A stretch of DNA of 64,000 bases from assembly GCF_009828105.1 (NCBI RefSeq), contig NZ_WTYQ01000001.1:966073-1030072 (forward strand). Direction: 5' to 3'. The translations under genes and the position numbers were made by a program. The notes beneath the pieces were generated by a model. It ran no database searches, was not told the origin of the DNA, and saw only the letters and a program-made list of their open reading frames with translations. The stretch is from Altericroceibacterium indicum (GTDB taxonomy: Bacteria > Pseudomonadota > Alphaproteobacteria > Sphingomonadales > Sphingomonadaceae). Position 1 is the stretch's first letter; every line of letters starts with the position of its first letter. Below, piece by piece: positions 53,925-63,148 of this stretch.

Positions 53925-54090
53925 CTGCATGAAAATCCCTGAGGCTATAAGCAATCCAAGGGAGCTGTCCCTACCGGGGTCGCTTTGGTTACACTGAGGC
54001 CCTATGTATACGGCGCCCACCTGACGTCGAGGCGTCGGAGGATTTCCCGGCAAACGACCCATGGTGGTCCCGTCACCCACCAGGCTTTTT
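53925..54090 (+). ncRNA. ssrS: 6S RNA (SsrS), approximate ends
   Basis: The space between zapA and the formyl-THF cyclo-ligase gene is the classical 6S RNA position. AAATCC near 53933 can pair with GGATTT near 54040 to close an extended hairpin, and internal helices such as GACG-TCGAG-GCGTC are present. A T-tailed hairpin ends the region. 6S RNA mimics an open promoter and sequesters sigma70 RNA polymerase. The boundaries and fold are estimates. Confidence 0.68.
54062..54090 (+). terminator. Terminator of the 6S RNA
   Basis: TGGTGG / CCACCA stem around a 9-base loop, followed by GGCTTTTT (ending at 54090). Confidence 0.7.
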
Positions 54091-54166
54091 CGAATATATG
54101 CGATGAAGCGCATGGAGTATTTCTGCGGCGCTCGTCGCCATATGTCAGCTAAGGGGGTAGCCGAAA

Positions 54167-54751
54167 ATGGGCGATAAGGTCATCGAAGACAAAAAAGCAC
54201 TGCGCCAGCAATTGCGCGCCAAGCGGCTCGATCATGCCGCCAGCCTGCCGCCTGCGATGCAGGGCCTTGTCTTCAACCGCCCACCTGCTGCCATTCTCGA
54301 TCTACTGCCCGTGGGTGCGACAATCGGCCTTTACCATTCCATACCCGGTGAAGCGCCGACAACGCGGTATGCCGCATGGTTCTTTGAACAGGGCTATACG
54401 CTGGCCCTGCCCTATTTCGCTGATGCCATGGCCCCCATGCAGTTTCGTATCTGGGACAATCCGCATATTGATGAGCATCTCGAAACCGGACCCTTTGGTC
54501 AGCAGCCTCTGGCGCAGGCCGCTGAAGTGGTGCCCGAAGTTCTGTTCGTGCCATTGGTCGGCTTTACCGAGGATGGGGACCGGATGGGCCAGGGCGGCGG
54601 CCATTATGACCGTTGGCTGGAAGCCCACCCCGAAACGGTGGCGATTGGCCTTGCCTGGGATGTGCAGAAGGTGGAGCAACTCCCCGCTGAACCGCATGAC
54701 CGGCCTTTAAGCGCCATCATCACCCCTACACGCCTCTACGGGCCTTACTGA
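54167..54751 (+). CDS. 5-formyltetrahydrofolate cyclo-ligase
   Basis: A 194-residue ATP-dependent enzyme converting 5-formyl-THF to 5,10-methenyl-THF. It begins with DKKALRQQLRAKRLDH and carries the active-site loop DRMGQGGGHYDRWL near residue 143. Usual position downstream of 6S RNA (gene often called fau or ygfA). Joined to the DUF2842 gene by TGATG. Confidence 0.92.
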   Translation: MGDKVIEDKKALRQQLRAKRLDHAASLPPAMQGLVFNRPPAAILDLLPVGATIGLYHSIPGEAPTTRYAAWFFEQGYTLALPYFADAMAPMQFRIWDNPHIDEHLETGPFGQQPLAQAAEVVPEVLFVPLVGFTEDGDRMGQGGGHYDRWLEAHPETVAIGLAWDVQKVEQLPAEPHDRPLSAIITPTRLYGPY

Positions 54752-54966
54752 TGCGCCAGAAGCCCACCTTGCGCATTCCGCTGGGGATTCTGGGCCTGCT
54801 GACCTTTCTGACGCTCTATGCTGTTGGTGTGATGCTGCTATCGCCATGGATCGGCGCTTTGCATGCGCTGCTTCAGACGGTGGTTTACATTATTCTGGGC
54901 GTCGCCTGGCTACTGCCCTTGCGGCGCTTCCTGATCTGGATGGAAACTGGCCGCTGGAGCGCCTGA
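54751..54966 (+). CDS. DUF2842 family membrane protein
   Basis: 71 residues, two transmembrane helices (LGLLTFLTLYAVGVMLLSPW and LLQTVVYIILGVAWLLPL) with a short basic end and GRWSA tail, the DUF2842 pattern common in alphaproteobacteria. Function unknown. It starts within the stop of the cyclo-ligase gene. Confidence 0.85.
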   Translation: MRQKPTLRIPLGILGLLTFLTLYAVGVMLLSPWIGALHALLQTVVYIILGVAWLLPLRRFLIWMETGRWSA

Positions 54967-54979
54967 AGTGCAGACAGCA

Positions 54980-55006
54980 AAACGGCCCCCGAAGGAGCCG
55001 TTTGTT
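54980..55006 (+). terminator. Terminator after DUF2842
   Basis: AAACGGC / GCCGTTT stem with a 10-base loop, then GTTC; 13 bp after the stop and before the opposite-strand tRNA genes. Confidence 0.7.
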
Positions 55007-55024
55007 CATTTATACTGCGATAAA

Positions 55025-55101
<77 letters not shown>

Positions 55102-55193
55102 ACAGGTGCTTTATGTCATTGCCCGAAGGAACCAGACGAAAACAGCGCCGGAGCGCTACCGATTTCGTCTCGATTGCTCGAACGATCCCCAAG

Positions 55194-55270
<77 letters not shown>

Positions 55271-55440
55271 TTAAAAGCGTGTTGTTCCGCTTGGGTGCAG
55301 CGCCTCTATGTCAGGGAAGAGAAGCTGTCAACGCTGCTATCGTGCAAAGTCGCAAATTCTCTGAAAAACTATCCACAGCCTCACCGATAATGCGCAATTT
55401 CCCGCGTTTTTCCGCCCATTCTGGCCGTGTTAAAAACTGT

Positions 55441-55473
55441 CATAAAAATGGCCCCGCCATTGCTGACGGGGCC
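55441..55473 (-). terminator. Rho-independent terminator of the E1alpha-E1beta-E2 operon
   Basis: Read leftward, GGCCCCGTCA pairs with TGGCGGGGCC (one mismatch), then ATTTTTATG. It lies 27 bp after the E2 stop. The rest of 55271-55440 shows no gene. Confidence 0.85.
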
Positions 55474-55500
55474 AATGTCTTTACGCTATGAAAGTTTCGT

Positions 55501-56847
55501 TCAATTCACCAGAATCAGCGCCGGTGTTTCCAGCAGCCGTTTGATCGCCTGAACAAAGCTTGCAGCATCATAGCCATCGACCACACGGTGATCACAACTG
55601 ATCGAAATATTCATCAGCTTGCGCTTTGCAATCCGCTCCCCGCCCATACCATCGGGAATGAACATAGGCCGTTCCACAATCCGATTAGGGCCGATAATGG
55701 CGACTTCCGGCCGGTTGACCACCGGCGTGCTCGCCACCCCGCCCAACGGCCCGAGCGATGTGATGGTGAGCGTGGAGCCAGACAGTTCGTGCGATTGGGC
55801 CGTGCCATCACGCGCCGCTTGTGCCAGGCGCGTAATTTCCGTGGCGAGCTGCCACAGATTGCGGCTTTGTGCATCGCGGATCACCGGCACCATCAGCCCG
55901 GCATCGGTTTGCGCTGCCATCCCCAGATGCACCGCGCCATGGCGGGTCACCAGATTGGCTTCATCATCATAGCGCGCATTGATCATCGGAAAATCCGGCA
56001 AAACCTTGCAAATCGCCGTAATCAGCAAAGGGAGCATGGTCAGCTTGGGGCGATCCCCGCGATTGGCATTGAGGTCAGCCCGCAGCTTCTCGAAATCGGT
56101 GACATCGCATTCCTCGACATAGGAGAAATGCGGAATGTTCCGCTTGGAAGCCGCCATATTTTCGGCAATGCGCCGCCGCATCCCGATGACCTTGATCACT
56201 TCATCAGGCCGCGTCTCGCCAGCAGGTGCATAGCCCTGGCTTTCCCCATAAGCGATAAAGCTATCGAGATCGCCATGGCGGATGCGGCCATCCTGTGCGG
56301 GGCGAATATCTGCCAGATCAATGCCAAGATCCCTGGCCCGCTGGCGGACCGCCGGGCTGGCCTGAACCTTATGCGACAAATGTGCCGCTGCTTTGGGCGC
56401 TGGCTTTGGAGCAGACGCAGGCTTCGAGGCCGGAGCAGGTTCAGGTGCTGGCTTTGGGGCCGGAGCAGGTTCAGGCGCTGGCTTCGGCGCTGGAGCGGGT
56501 GCTGGAGCAGGCTCAGGCGGCGGCGCTGGAGCGGGTGCTGGAGCGGGCGTAGGTGCCGGAGCCGCTACTTCCTCATTCGCCTCAGCCACATCGTCAGGCA
56601 GCTCGCCATCGACTTCGATCACCACCAGCGCTGAGCCGATGGCGATCACATCGCCCTCTTCGCCCGCCACTTCGAGGACTTTGCCCGCCACCGGGCTTTC
56701 CATCTCGACCGTCGCCTTATCGGTCATCATATCGGCAAGGCGGCCATCTTCTTCGATCCGGTCCCCCACTTTCACATGCCAGGCGACAATCTCGGCCTCT
56801 GCGATACCTTCGCCAATATCGGGCAGATTGAATGTAAAACGGGCCAT
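55501..56847 (-). CDS. 2-oxoacid dehydrogenase E2 (dihydrolipoyl acyltransferase), branched-chain type
   Basis: 448 residues. The lipoyl domain (1-80) has the modified Lys44 in MTDKATVEMESP. A Pro/Ala-rich flexible linker covers about 95-150. A peripheral-subunit-binding domain follows (KVQASPAVRQRARDLGIDLADIRP). The catalytic domain ends with ISCDHRVVDGYDAASFV, carrying the active-site His. It transfers acyl groups to CoA. The order E1alpha-E1beta-E2 and the sequence type point to the branched-chain complex, but a pyruvate or acetoin function cannot be fully excluded. E3 is not in the window. Confidence 0.9.
   Translation of the reverse strand: MARFTFNLPDIGEGIAEAEIVAWHVKVGDRIEEDGRLADMMTDKATVEMESPVAGKVLEVAGEEGDVIAIGSALVVIEVDGELPDDVAEANEEVAAPAPTPAPAPAPAPPPEPAPAPAPAPKPAPEPAPAPKPAPEPAPASKPASAPKPAPKAAAHLSHKVQASPAVRQRARDLGIDLADIRPAQDGRIRHGDLDSFIAYGESQGYAPAGETRPDEVIKVIGMRRRIAENMAASKRNIPHFSYVEECDVTDFEKLRADLNANRGDRPKLTMLPLLITAICKVLPDFPMINARYDDEANLVTRHGAVHLGMAAQTDAGLMVPVIRDAQSRNLWQLATEITRLAQAARDGTAQSHELSGSTLTITSLGPLGGVASTPVVNRPEVAIIGPNRIVERPMFIPDGMGGERIAKRKLMNISISCDHRVVDGYDAASFVQAIKRLLETPALILVN
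56420..56570. repeat. Pro/Ala-coding tandem repeat of the E2 linker
   Basis: A run of imperfect GCTGGAGC/GCCGGAGC-type hexamer and 12-mer units encodes the alternating Pro-Ala(-Glu/Lys) linker of the E2 protein. Such repeats can expand or contract by slippage. It is a protein linker, not a CRISPR or regulatory array. Confidence 0.8.
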
Positions 56848-56851
56848 GGGC

Positions 56852-57910
56852 TTACTCGCTCATCAAAGTGTCGATAGCCTCGCCAATGCGGATTGGACCG
56901 GGGAAGAAGGCCCATTCGAGACTATGGGGGTAGGGCGTATCGAACCCCGTCACACGCTGCACCGGCGCTTCAAGATGATAGAAACAGCGTTCCTGCACCA
57001 ATGCGGAAAGCTCCGCGCCGAAGCCTGCCGTGCGGGTCGCCTCATGCACGATAAGGCATTTGCCGGTTTTCCTGACCGACTTTTCAATCGCCTCAATGTC
57101 GAGCGGCACCAGCGTGCGCAAATCGATCACTTCGGCATTCACGCCCTTTTCGCGGCAAACGGACTCCACCACATGCACCATCGTGCCATAGGCCAGCACC
57201 GTCATCGCTTCGCCTTCACGAACGATCCGCGCTTTACCTAAGGGAATGGAATAATACCCTTCCGGCACTTCGGAGGCATCATAGGATTTCCATGGTGTAT
57301 TGGGGCGATCATAATAGCCATCGAAGGGGCCATTATAAATCCGCTTTGGTTCAAAGAAGATTACCGGATCATTGTCTTCAATCGCGGCAATCAGCAGGCC
57401 CTTGGCATCATAGGGCGTGGATGGAACCACCGTCTTCAGGCCCGAAACATGGGCAAACAAGGCTTCCGGGCTTTGGCTATGCGTCTGGCCACCAAAAATA
57501 CCGCCCCCAAAAGGCGTTCGCACCGTCATGGGTGAGGTGAATTCCGCCGCTGAACGATAACGCAAACGCGCCGCTTCACTCACCAATTGGTCAAGGCCGG
57601 GATAGATATAATCGGCAAACTGGATTTCGGGCACGGGGCGCAGGCCATAGGCCCCCATCCCCACAGCCGCACCGATAATGCCACATTCGCTGATCGGCGT
57701 ATCGAACACGCGGGTTTTGCCGTGCTTTTCCTGCAGGCCAGCCGTGGCGCGAAACACACCGCCGAAATAGCCGACATCCTGCCCCATAATCACCACATCG
57801 GGATCACGGGTGAGCATGATGTCCAGCGCGTCATTGATCGCCTCGATCATGTTAAGCCGGCGGGTGGGTGCATCGGCCAGGGTTACGGGATCGTCTTCTT
57901 CATGGATCAT
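56852..57910 (-). CDS. 2-oxoacid dehydrogenase E1 beta subunit
   Basis: 352 residues. MIEAINDALDIMLTRDPDVVIMGQDVGYFGGVFRAT near the start, then FDTPISECGIIGAAVGMGAYGLRPVPEIQF and VRTPFGGGIFGGQTHSQSPEAL. It forms the alpha2beta2 ThDP decarboxylase with the upstream gene. ATG at 57910 overlaps the E1alpha stop as ATGA; an ATG at 57919 is possible. E2 follows after 4 bp. Confidence 0.92.
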   Translation of the reverse strand: MIHEEDDPVTLADAPTRRLNMIEAINDALDIMLTRDPDVVIMGQDVGYFGGVFRATAGLQEKHGKTRVFDTPISECGIIGAAVGMGAYGLRPVPEIQFADYIYPGLDQLVSEAARLRYRSAAEFTSPMTVRTPFGGGIFGGQTHSQSPEALFAHVSGLKTVVPSTPYDAKGLLIAAIEDNDPVIFFEPKRIYNGPFDGYYDRPNTPWKSYDASEVPEGYYSIPLGKARIVREGEAMTVLAYGTMVHVVESVCREKGVNAEVIDLRTLVPLDIEAIEKSVRKTGKCLIVHEATRTAGFGAELSALVQERCFYHLEAPVQRVTGFDTPYPHSLEWAFFPGPIRIGEAIDTLMSE

Positions 57911-59187
57911 TCCGGCCATTTCAGTTTCCTCTCCCGCAAAGCTGCTTCGCTCTGCTCTCTCAAATGCCAGGGCAATTCTTCGAATACATCTTCGAACATG
58001 GTGTGGAACGGATGGTGCAGACCATGGCCAAGGATGCCATTCTTCTCCGCCTGCTTGGTCGCGGTGCGGACCTGTTCGGCCAGTTCCTTATCCATCGCCT
58101 CCTGCTGCTCTTCGGACCATTCACCAATCGCGATGAGGTGATCTTTAAGCCGCGTCACCGGATCACCCAGCGGCCATTCCTCACGCTCGCGCGCAGAACG
58201 ATAGGCTGAAGGGTCATCCGATGTGGAATGGCCTTCAGCGCGATAGGTGAAATGTTCGATCAATGTCGGCCCGTGATTGCTGCGCGCCCGATCCGCTGCC
58301 CAGCGCTCTGCCGCATAGACCGCCAGCGGATCATTGCCGTCCACCCTGAGGCCCGCCACGCCATAGCCAATGGCCCGCGCGGCAAAAGTCGCCCGCTCGC
58401 TTCCGGCAAAACCGGAAAAGCTCGAAATCGCCCATTGGTTGTTGACGATGTTGAAAATCGTCGGGGCATTATAAACAGCGGCAAAGGTCAGGGCGGAATG
58501 GAAATCACCTTCTGCGGTGGAACCCTCGCCCGTCCAGCTTGCCGAAATCCGGCTGTCATTACGGATCGCGCTCGCCATGGCCCAGCCCACCGCTTGCGGC
58601 AGTTGGGTGGTCAAATTGCCCGACACCGTAAAGAAGCCATATTCGCGGCTTGAATAGAGGATCGGAAGCTGGCGACCTTTGAGCTTATCAGCACGGTTGG
58701 AATAGATCTGGTTGACCATATCAACCAGCGGATAATCCCGCGCGATCAGAATGCCCTGCTGGCGATAGGACGGGAACGTCATATCATCAAAATCAAGCGC
58801 ATGGGTCGCTGCCACTGAAGTCGCCTCTTCCCCGATGCACTTCATATAGAAGCTGGTCTTGCCCTGCCGCTGCCCGCGATACATCCGATCATCAAAGGCG
58901 CGCACCAAAGCCATATCGCGAAGGATGGCGCGCATCTTGTCAGGCGATAATTGCGGGTCCCAGGCACCATGGGCCTGATTGTCATCACCTAGCACCCGGA
59001 TGATAGTATCGCAGAGCGGAAATGTCTCTTTTGGCTCGCAGGATTCATCGGGGCGTGGCTGATCGCCTGCCTCGGGGATGTCGAGATAAGAAAAATTAGC
59101 TGTATCGCCCGGCCGACCTCTCGGTTCGGGCACGTGAAGGGACAATCGTGGACGATTAATCCCGGCCTGTTCGGCTTGCTTCACCAT
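57907..59187 (-). CDS. 2-oxoacid dehydrogenase E1 alpha subunit
   Basis: 426 residues. The N-terminal 80 residues include the branched-chain-type arm (RPRLSLHVPEPRGRPGDTANFSYLDIPEAG). ThDP site: SWTGEGSTAEGDFHSALTFAAVYNAPTIFNIVNNQWAIS; substrate-side FYMKCIGEEATSVA; the phosphoserine-loop region HSTSDDPSAYR. It decarboxylates branched-chain 2-oxo acids from Val, Leu and Ile. GGAGAG lies before the ATG. First gene of the operon; the 150 bp upstream (59188-59337) hold an A+T-rich promoter region. Confidence 0.92.
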   Translation of the reverse strand: MVKQAEQAGINRPRLSLHVPEPRGRPGDTANFSYLDIPEAGDQPRPDESCEPKETFPLCDTIIRVLGDDNQAHGAWDPQLSPDKMRAILRDMALVRAFDDRMYRGQRQGKTSFYMKCIGEEATSVAATHALDFDDMTFPSYRQQGILIARDYPLVDMVNQIYSNRADKLKGRQLPILYSSREYGFFTVSGNLTTQLPQAVGWAMASAIRNDSRISASWTGEGSTAEGDFHSALTFAAVYNAPTIFNIVNNQWAISSFSGFAGSERATFAARAIGYGVAGLRVDGNDPLAVYAAERWAADRARSNHGPTLIEHFTYRAEGHSTSDDPSAYRSAREREEWPLGDPVTRLKDHLIAIGEWSEEQQEAMDKELAEQVRTATKQAEKNGILGHGLHHPFHTMFEDVFEELPWHLREQSEAALRERKLKWPE

Positions 59188-59337
59188 TCGAGGCTCTCCC
59201 GCTCGCTATGGAATATATCTTTATATTGAAGACATATTATTGCGCTTTAGCGAAACAGTCAATCGTCAGGATCGTCGGTGCCGAGGCCGGTGATGGTCAG
59301 CCTTCAGATGGCGCTTTTCAGACCTTTTCAGTACCTC

Positions 59338-60294
59338 TTAGACCGCGATAGGTGCCTTTATGGCCCCTTTCGGCTCGTAACCGGTGACTTCAAAATCCTC
59401 GATCCGATAATCAAAAATCGACTCTGGCTGTCTCTTTAAATGAAGCCGTGGAGAGCCCACAGGTTCCCGTGAAAGCTGTTCTTTCACCAGCGCCTCATGG
59501 TTGAGATACAGGTGCACATCGCCCCCCATCCAGACGAATTCCCCCGGCTCTAGACCGGTTTGCGCCGCCAGCATCCTCTGCAACAGCGCCGCCGACCAGA
59601 GATTGAAAGGAAGCCCCAAAGCGACATCGCAGGACCGCTGAAAAAGCAGGCCATTGAGCTTCCCTTCCGCGACATGGAACTGGTAGGTCTTGTGACAGGG
59701 CGGCAAAGCCATCTGATCAAGCTCAGCCACATTCCAGCCTTCGATAATGTGGCGCCGACTCCCAGGATTATTTTTAAGAGATTCAATAAGTTGAGTGATC
59801 TGATCGATCCCCTCCCCGCGCCGAAACAAGCCATCGCCAGCAGGCAAATAGGTAGGCCAATCCACCCATTGCTTGCCATAAACCGGCCCCAGATCACCCC
59901 ACCGCTCTGCAAAATCCGCATCCTCAACAATACGCTTTTCAAACGCTTCCTGAGAGATCTCGTCCTGCGTAACTTTGCGATAACGCGCCAGTGGCCAATC
60001 GCTCCAGATCGTCACTCCCTGCACCAGAAGTTCGCGGATATTGGTCCCTCCGGTCAGGAACCAGAGCATCTCGCGCGTGGCGGTTTTCCAATAGACCCGC
60101 TTGGTCGTCATCAAAGGCATTTGCCCATCTGACAGATCAAACCGCAAGCTCGCCCCAAAGATCGATCGCGTGCCCACACCCGTCCGATCAACCCGCTCGC
60201 TTCCCCCTTCCCAAATCGCCCGCATAAGATCGAGATATTGCCATTCATAATGGCGGGAAAGCGAAGAATCAGAGTTTTGGAAGGGGCTATTCAT
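59338..60294 (-). CDS. thyA: Thymidylate synthase
   Basis: 318 residues, making dTMP from dUMP with methylene-THF. Substrate Arg region RTGVGTRSIFGASLRFDL; catalytic Cys in MALPPCHKTYQFHV near residue 197; LPFNLWSAALLQRML; PHLYLN-type VHLYLNHEAL. It is of the longer form (as in Lactobacillus, about 316 residues), with extra sequence around 100-150 (RKVTQDEISQEAFEKRIVED). The upstream 110 bp to the tRNA show no gene. Confidence 0.95.
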   Translation of the reverse strand: MNSPFQNSDSSLSRHYEWQYLDLMRAIWEGGSERVDRTGVGTRSIFGASLRFDLSDGQMPLMTTKRVYWKTATREMLWFLTGGTNIRELLVQGVTIWSDWPLARYRKVTQDEISQEAFEKRIVEDADFAERWGDLGPVYGKQWVDWPTYLPAGDGLFRRGEGIDQITQLIESLKNNPGSRRHIIEGWNVAELDQMALPPCHKTYQFHVAEGKLNGLLFQRSCDVALGLPFNLWSAALLQRMLAAQTGLEPGEFVWMGGDVHLYLNHEALVKEQLSREPVGSPRLHLKRQPESIFDYRIEDFEVTGYEPKGAIKAPIAV

Positions 60295-60404
60295 AGGGGC
60301 TGCCTAGCGCGCAAAAAGAGGTCTTGCCAGAGCGTAAAGCCACTCCTATACGGCCCACCTGCCTCGCACCGCTGCGCTTTCAAGGCCCGGCGGTAGCATC
60401 GGTC

Positions 60405-60480
60405 GGGGAGTAGCTCAGCCTGGTAGAGCACTGTCTTCGGGAGGCAGGGGCCGGAGGTTCGAATCCTCTCTCCCCGACCA
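60405..60480 (+). tRNA. tRNA-Pro (anticodon CGG), probable integration site
   Basis: 76 bases: acceptor CGGGGAG / CTCCCCG, D-arm with TAGCTCAGCCTGGTAGAGCA, anticodon stem CTGTC / GGCAG around TTCGGGA (anticodon CGG), T-loop GTTCGAATC, encoded CCA. A tyrosine recombinase gene starts 110 bp after its 3' end, so the tRNA 3' half is the likely attachment site. Confidence 0.95.
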
Positions 60481-60589
60481 TTTTAGCGCGCTAAGCCGCA
60501 GATTTCCGCCTTTTAGCATGGGTTTCCGCACCGTGTTGGTCACACGACCAATACACATAGCGGGAGCACATGCGGGAAGGTCGTTATCG

Positions 60590-62659
60590 ATGAGCCGCAT
60601 CCCCTTCACCATCCGGATCGAGGGCCGCTATTCGTTCCGCCGCCGCATTCATTTCCGAAATATTATCTCCAAGCCGCTAACCTTGGCGTTGCAGACTGCC
60701 GATCCGTGTGCCGCGCGCGAGCGCGCGGCGATCCTTTCGGCGCGTTTCGTAATTGTAAGGGCGGATGTGAAGACCATGCCGGAAGGCCAGCGCAACCTGA
60801 CCGGTGTCGAGATCGAGGCCATTTTCCGCCGGGAACTCGAGCAGCAGCTCGGCTCTTGGCTATCGGCCGCCTACGAAAACGCCCCTTGGTCGTCCTCGGT
60901 CACGGAGGAAGCAGCGCGCCACGGCGAGGCTTACCGGCAGCTTCGCCTACCTGACCCACGTTACGAAATGGATCCCTGCGAAATCGCCAGGCTCGACGCC
61001 GCCGCCAACTCGGCACAGGGCGCAATGGAACTGACGCCTGAATGGGCACGCCCACTGGTCGATCAGATACGCGATGCTCTATCCGACGAATACGTTAGTG
61101 CTGCCCTGAAAGCGATTGGCGCGACGCCCAGCGAATCCAACATTGCTGCTGCTCGGACCCACATGATCCGTGCGGGCGCTTCCGCCAGCGCACGGGCGCA
61201 ACGCGTATTCGACGAGGACGTCCTGGACTCGGCCGATCCTTTGCGGACTATGATGGCGGACCTGGGCGAATTGTCTGCCGAAGTGAAAGCCCTTTTGTCC
61301 AAGACCGAAGGTCTCACTGCTCCTGCTGCGAACACGAGCCTACCCTCCCCCGCGCCAAATACAGAATGCCCTTTCGCGATCTACGATAATCGCCGGTTCA
61401 GCGAAATTATCGAGGATACTCTCGCCACGCTGAAGCGGAAGAAAGTGTGGAAGGACGATAAGCAGCAGCGGATGATCTTGCAGTGTTTCGCATGGATGAC
61501 GGGCGATCGGGAACTCGGGTCTTGCGATCATCGCGACGTCGAGACCTACGTGCAGAGGTTGCTCTTAATCCCGGCACGGGGTTTCAGGTTCGGAACGCTT
61601 GAAAAGGGTAATATGTCGCGTCCCTTCGAAGAGGTTCAGAAGGAACTGCCGAAGTTGACGCCCGAGCTTGAGCGCAGCCTCAAGACGGTGAACCGCGATC
61701 TGAGCACAATGAGCACGGTGGCAAAGCACTTGGAACGCTCGGCGTGGAAGCCCAGAGTGCCCGGCTCTGTCGTGCTCGACTTCGCTGCGGCGACCATGAC
61801 CATTCCTGCGGAAGACACCAGTGACCTTCGGCCGGCTTGGGAAAGGGAACAGCTCGAATGTCTGTTCAGATCGCCGCTATATTGTGGAGGTGGCCCTGGA
61901 AAGAAGCGGCTGAAAACGGACAGCCTGAGCCCGCAAGTATGGCACGACGCCGCCTACTGGGCACCGCTTATCTGGTATTATACCCACGCCTGCCGTGAGG
62001 AGATATGCGGCCTTGAAATCGCGGACGTGGTGGTCGATCACCCGGTCCCCCACATCCATATCCGGGATAACTTCACCCGTGGCCGAGACGGAGAAAAGAG
62101 CGGTGAGAAGAGGTTGGCGCGCAGGCGCAAGATACCCCTTCACCGGCAGCTCATCCGCCTCGGGTTCCTCGACTACGTCGAAGCGGTCCGCGCCGAGGGC
62201 CACGTTGCTCTCTTCCCGGAACTCTATCTTTTCGAGAGCAAGCGAGGCGGCGCCCAATTCTACGATCGCGCCTGGCGCTTTATGGTCCAGTGGATTTTTG
62301 ATCGGATGGAAGTCAGAGTGAATGACAAGGGCAAAGGGCCGGATATCCATTCCATCCGCGCCCTCGGTTCCTCATTCTACGAAGTAGACGGCGTAAATGA
62401 AATCTTGCGCGCTGACGTAATGGGGCACGACAGGACCGGCACGAACGCCAAGCATTATTCGAAGCGAATCCAGACCGAAGGCCTCGAGATTGTGCTTCGC
62501 GAGCGCCTCGAATTTATCCATCGGTATGTGCCCGAAATTACAACTCATCTCGACCCTACTCCGATCCGCTTGCTGCCGATCGATATGCGTTCCCGCGTAG
62601 GGAGTGGTCGGTATCGGAAACTGAGATCTGACGCTGGCAAATCTCGCAAGCCGACCTAG
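60590..62659 (+). CDS. Large tyrosine recombinase (site-specific integrase)
   Basis: 689 residues. The N-terminus (YSFRRRIHFRNIISKPLTLALQTAD) resembles the DUF6538-type head of element integrases. The middle (about 260-420) contains an arm/core-binding-like region. The catalytic box I is HACREEICGLEIADV near residue 468, box II HSIRALGSSFYEV with His587 and Arg590, then VMGHDRTGTNAKHYSKRI with the nucleophile Tyr623. It is much longer than phage integrases (about 400). ATG at 60590 has GGAAGG upstream. Codon use and G+C differ mildly from the core genome, consistent with an acquired element anchored in tRNA-Pro. Confidence 0.88.
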   Translation: MSRIPFTIRIEGRYSFRRRIHFRNIISKPLTLALQTADPCAARERAAILSARFVIVRADVKTMPEGQRNLTGVEIEAIFRRELEQQLGSWLSAAYENAPWSSSVTEEAARHGEAYRQLRLPDPRYEMDPCEIARLDAAANSAQGAMELTPEWARPLVDQIRDALSDEYVSAALKAIGATPSESNIAAARTHMIRAGASASARAQRVFDEDVLDSADPLRTMMADLGELSAEVKALLSKTEGLTAPAANTSLPSPAPNTECPFAIYDNRRFSEIIEDTLATLKRKKVWKDDKQQRMILQCFAWMTGDRELGSCDHRDVETYVQRLLLIPARGFRFGTLEKGNMSRPFEEVQKELPKLTPELERSLKTVNRDLSTMSTVAKHLERSAWKPRVPGSVVLDFAAATMTIPAEDTSDLRPAWEREQLECLFRSPLYCGGGPGKKRLKTDSLSPQVWHDAAYWAPLIWYYTHACREEICGLEIADVVVDHPVPHIHIRDNFTRGRDGEKSGEKRLARRRKIPLHRQLIRLGFLDYVEAVRAEGHVALFPELYLFESKRGGAQFYDRAWRFMVQWIFDRMEVRVNDKGKGPDIHSIRALGSSFYEVDGVNEILRADVMGHDRTGTNAKHYSKRIQTEGLEIVLRERLEFIHRYVPEITTHLDPTPIRLLPIDMRSRVGSGRYRKLRSDAGKSRKPT

Positions 62660-62691
62660 CTAGTCATGGGGCTGCGCCGTAACAGGTCCCG

Positions 62692-63148
62692 CTACTTTTC
62701 GCCTCCGATCCGTCTCTGGACCAGGTCGATCAAGATCCGAATGTCCTCTTTCGTCAGGTCGCGAAACTGGGCACCCGTCATTCCCGCGTCTTGGCATTTT
62801 GCGAAGAATTGCTTGACGTAGGCAGGGACTCTTTCGGCATCCAAAACGGTCTGGAAGAGACGCTCACGCGAAATCTCGACCTCCTCTTCCACCCTGCTCA
62901 GCTCAACATCCACCAGCGAGCGCAAATGAGTTAGGGAAGCCCGCTCCTTACACAGTCGGGTGAAAGTATCGATGCCTTCGAGGCGTCGTTCGGGCAGAGA
63001 GTCGAAACGCGATGCGAATTCGGCACCCATATGAGCTGGCGCATCATCGAGGGCCATATGGAATAGCAATTGCGCTTCGGGAGCCGTCATGCCTCCCGCC
63101 GAAAGCCGGTCAACAAGTTCAGCAATCTTCGGAAAATCTCGACGAAGC
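62692..63148 (-). pseudogene. 3' part of an unknown gene interrupted by the insertion sequence
   Basis: About 150 codons of a helical, charged protein C-terminus (FPKIAELVDRLSAGG ... DIRILIDLVQRRIGG) run to a TAG at 62692. Upstream it meets the IS end at 63148; the 5' part must lie beyond 64000. Its C-terminal half has coiled-coil character (DVELSRVEEEVEISRERLFQ). No family recognised. It lies 32 bp from the convergent integrase stop, so it belongs to the same element. Confidence 0.6.

Noticed and set aside
56420..56570. Short tandem repeats resembling an array
   Set aside because: Units are in frame, imperfect and encode the Pro/Ala linker of E2; there are no spacers, so not CRISPR.
55588..56634. 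348-codon open frame on the + strand
   Set aside because: Antisense to the E2 gene; its Arg/Trp-rich repeat end is the complement of the Pro/Ala linker.
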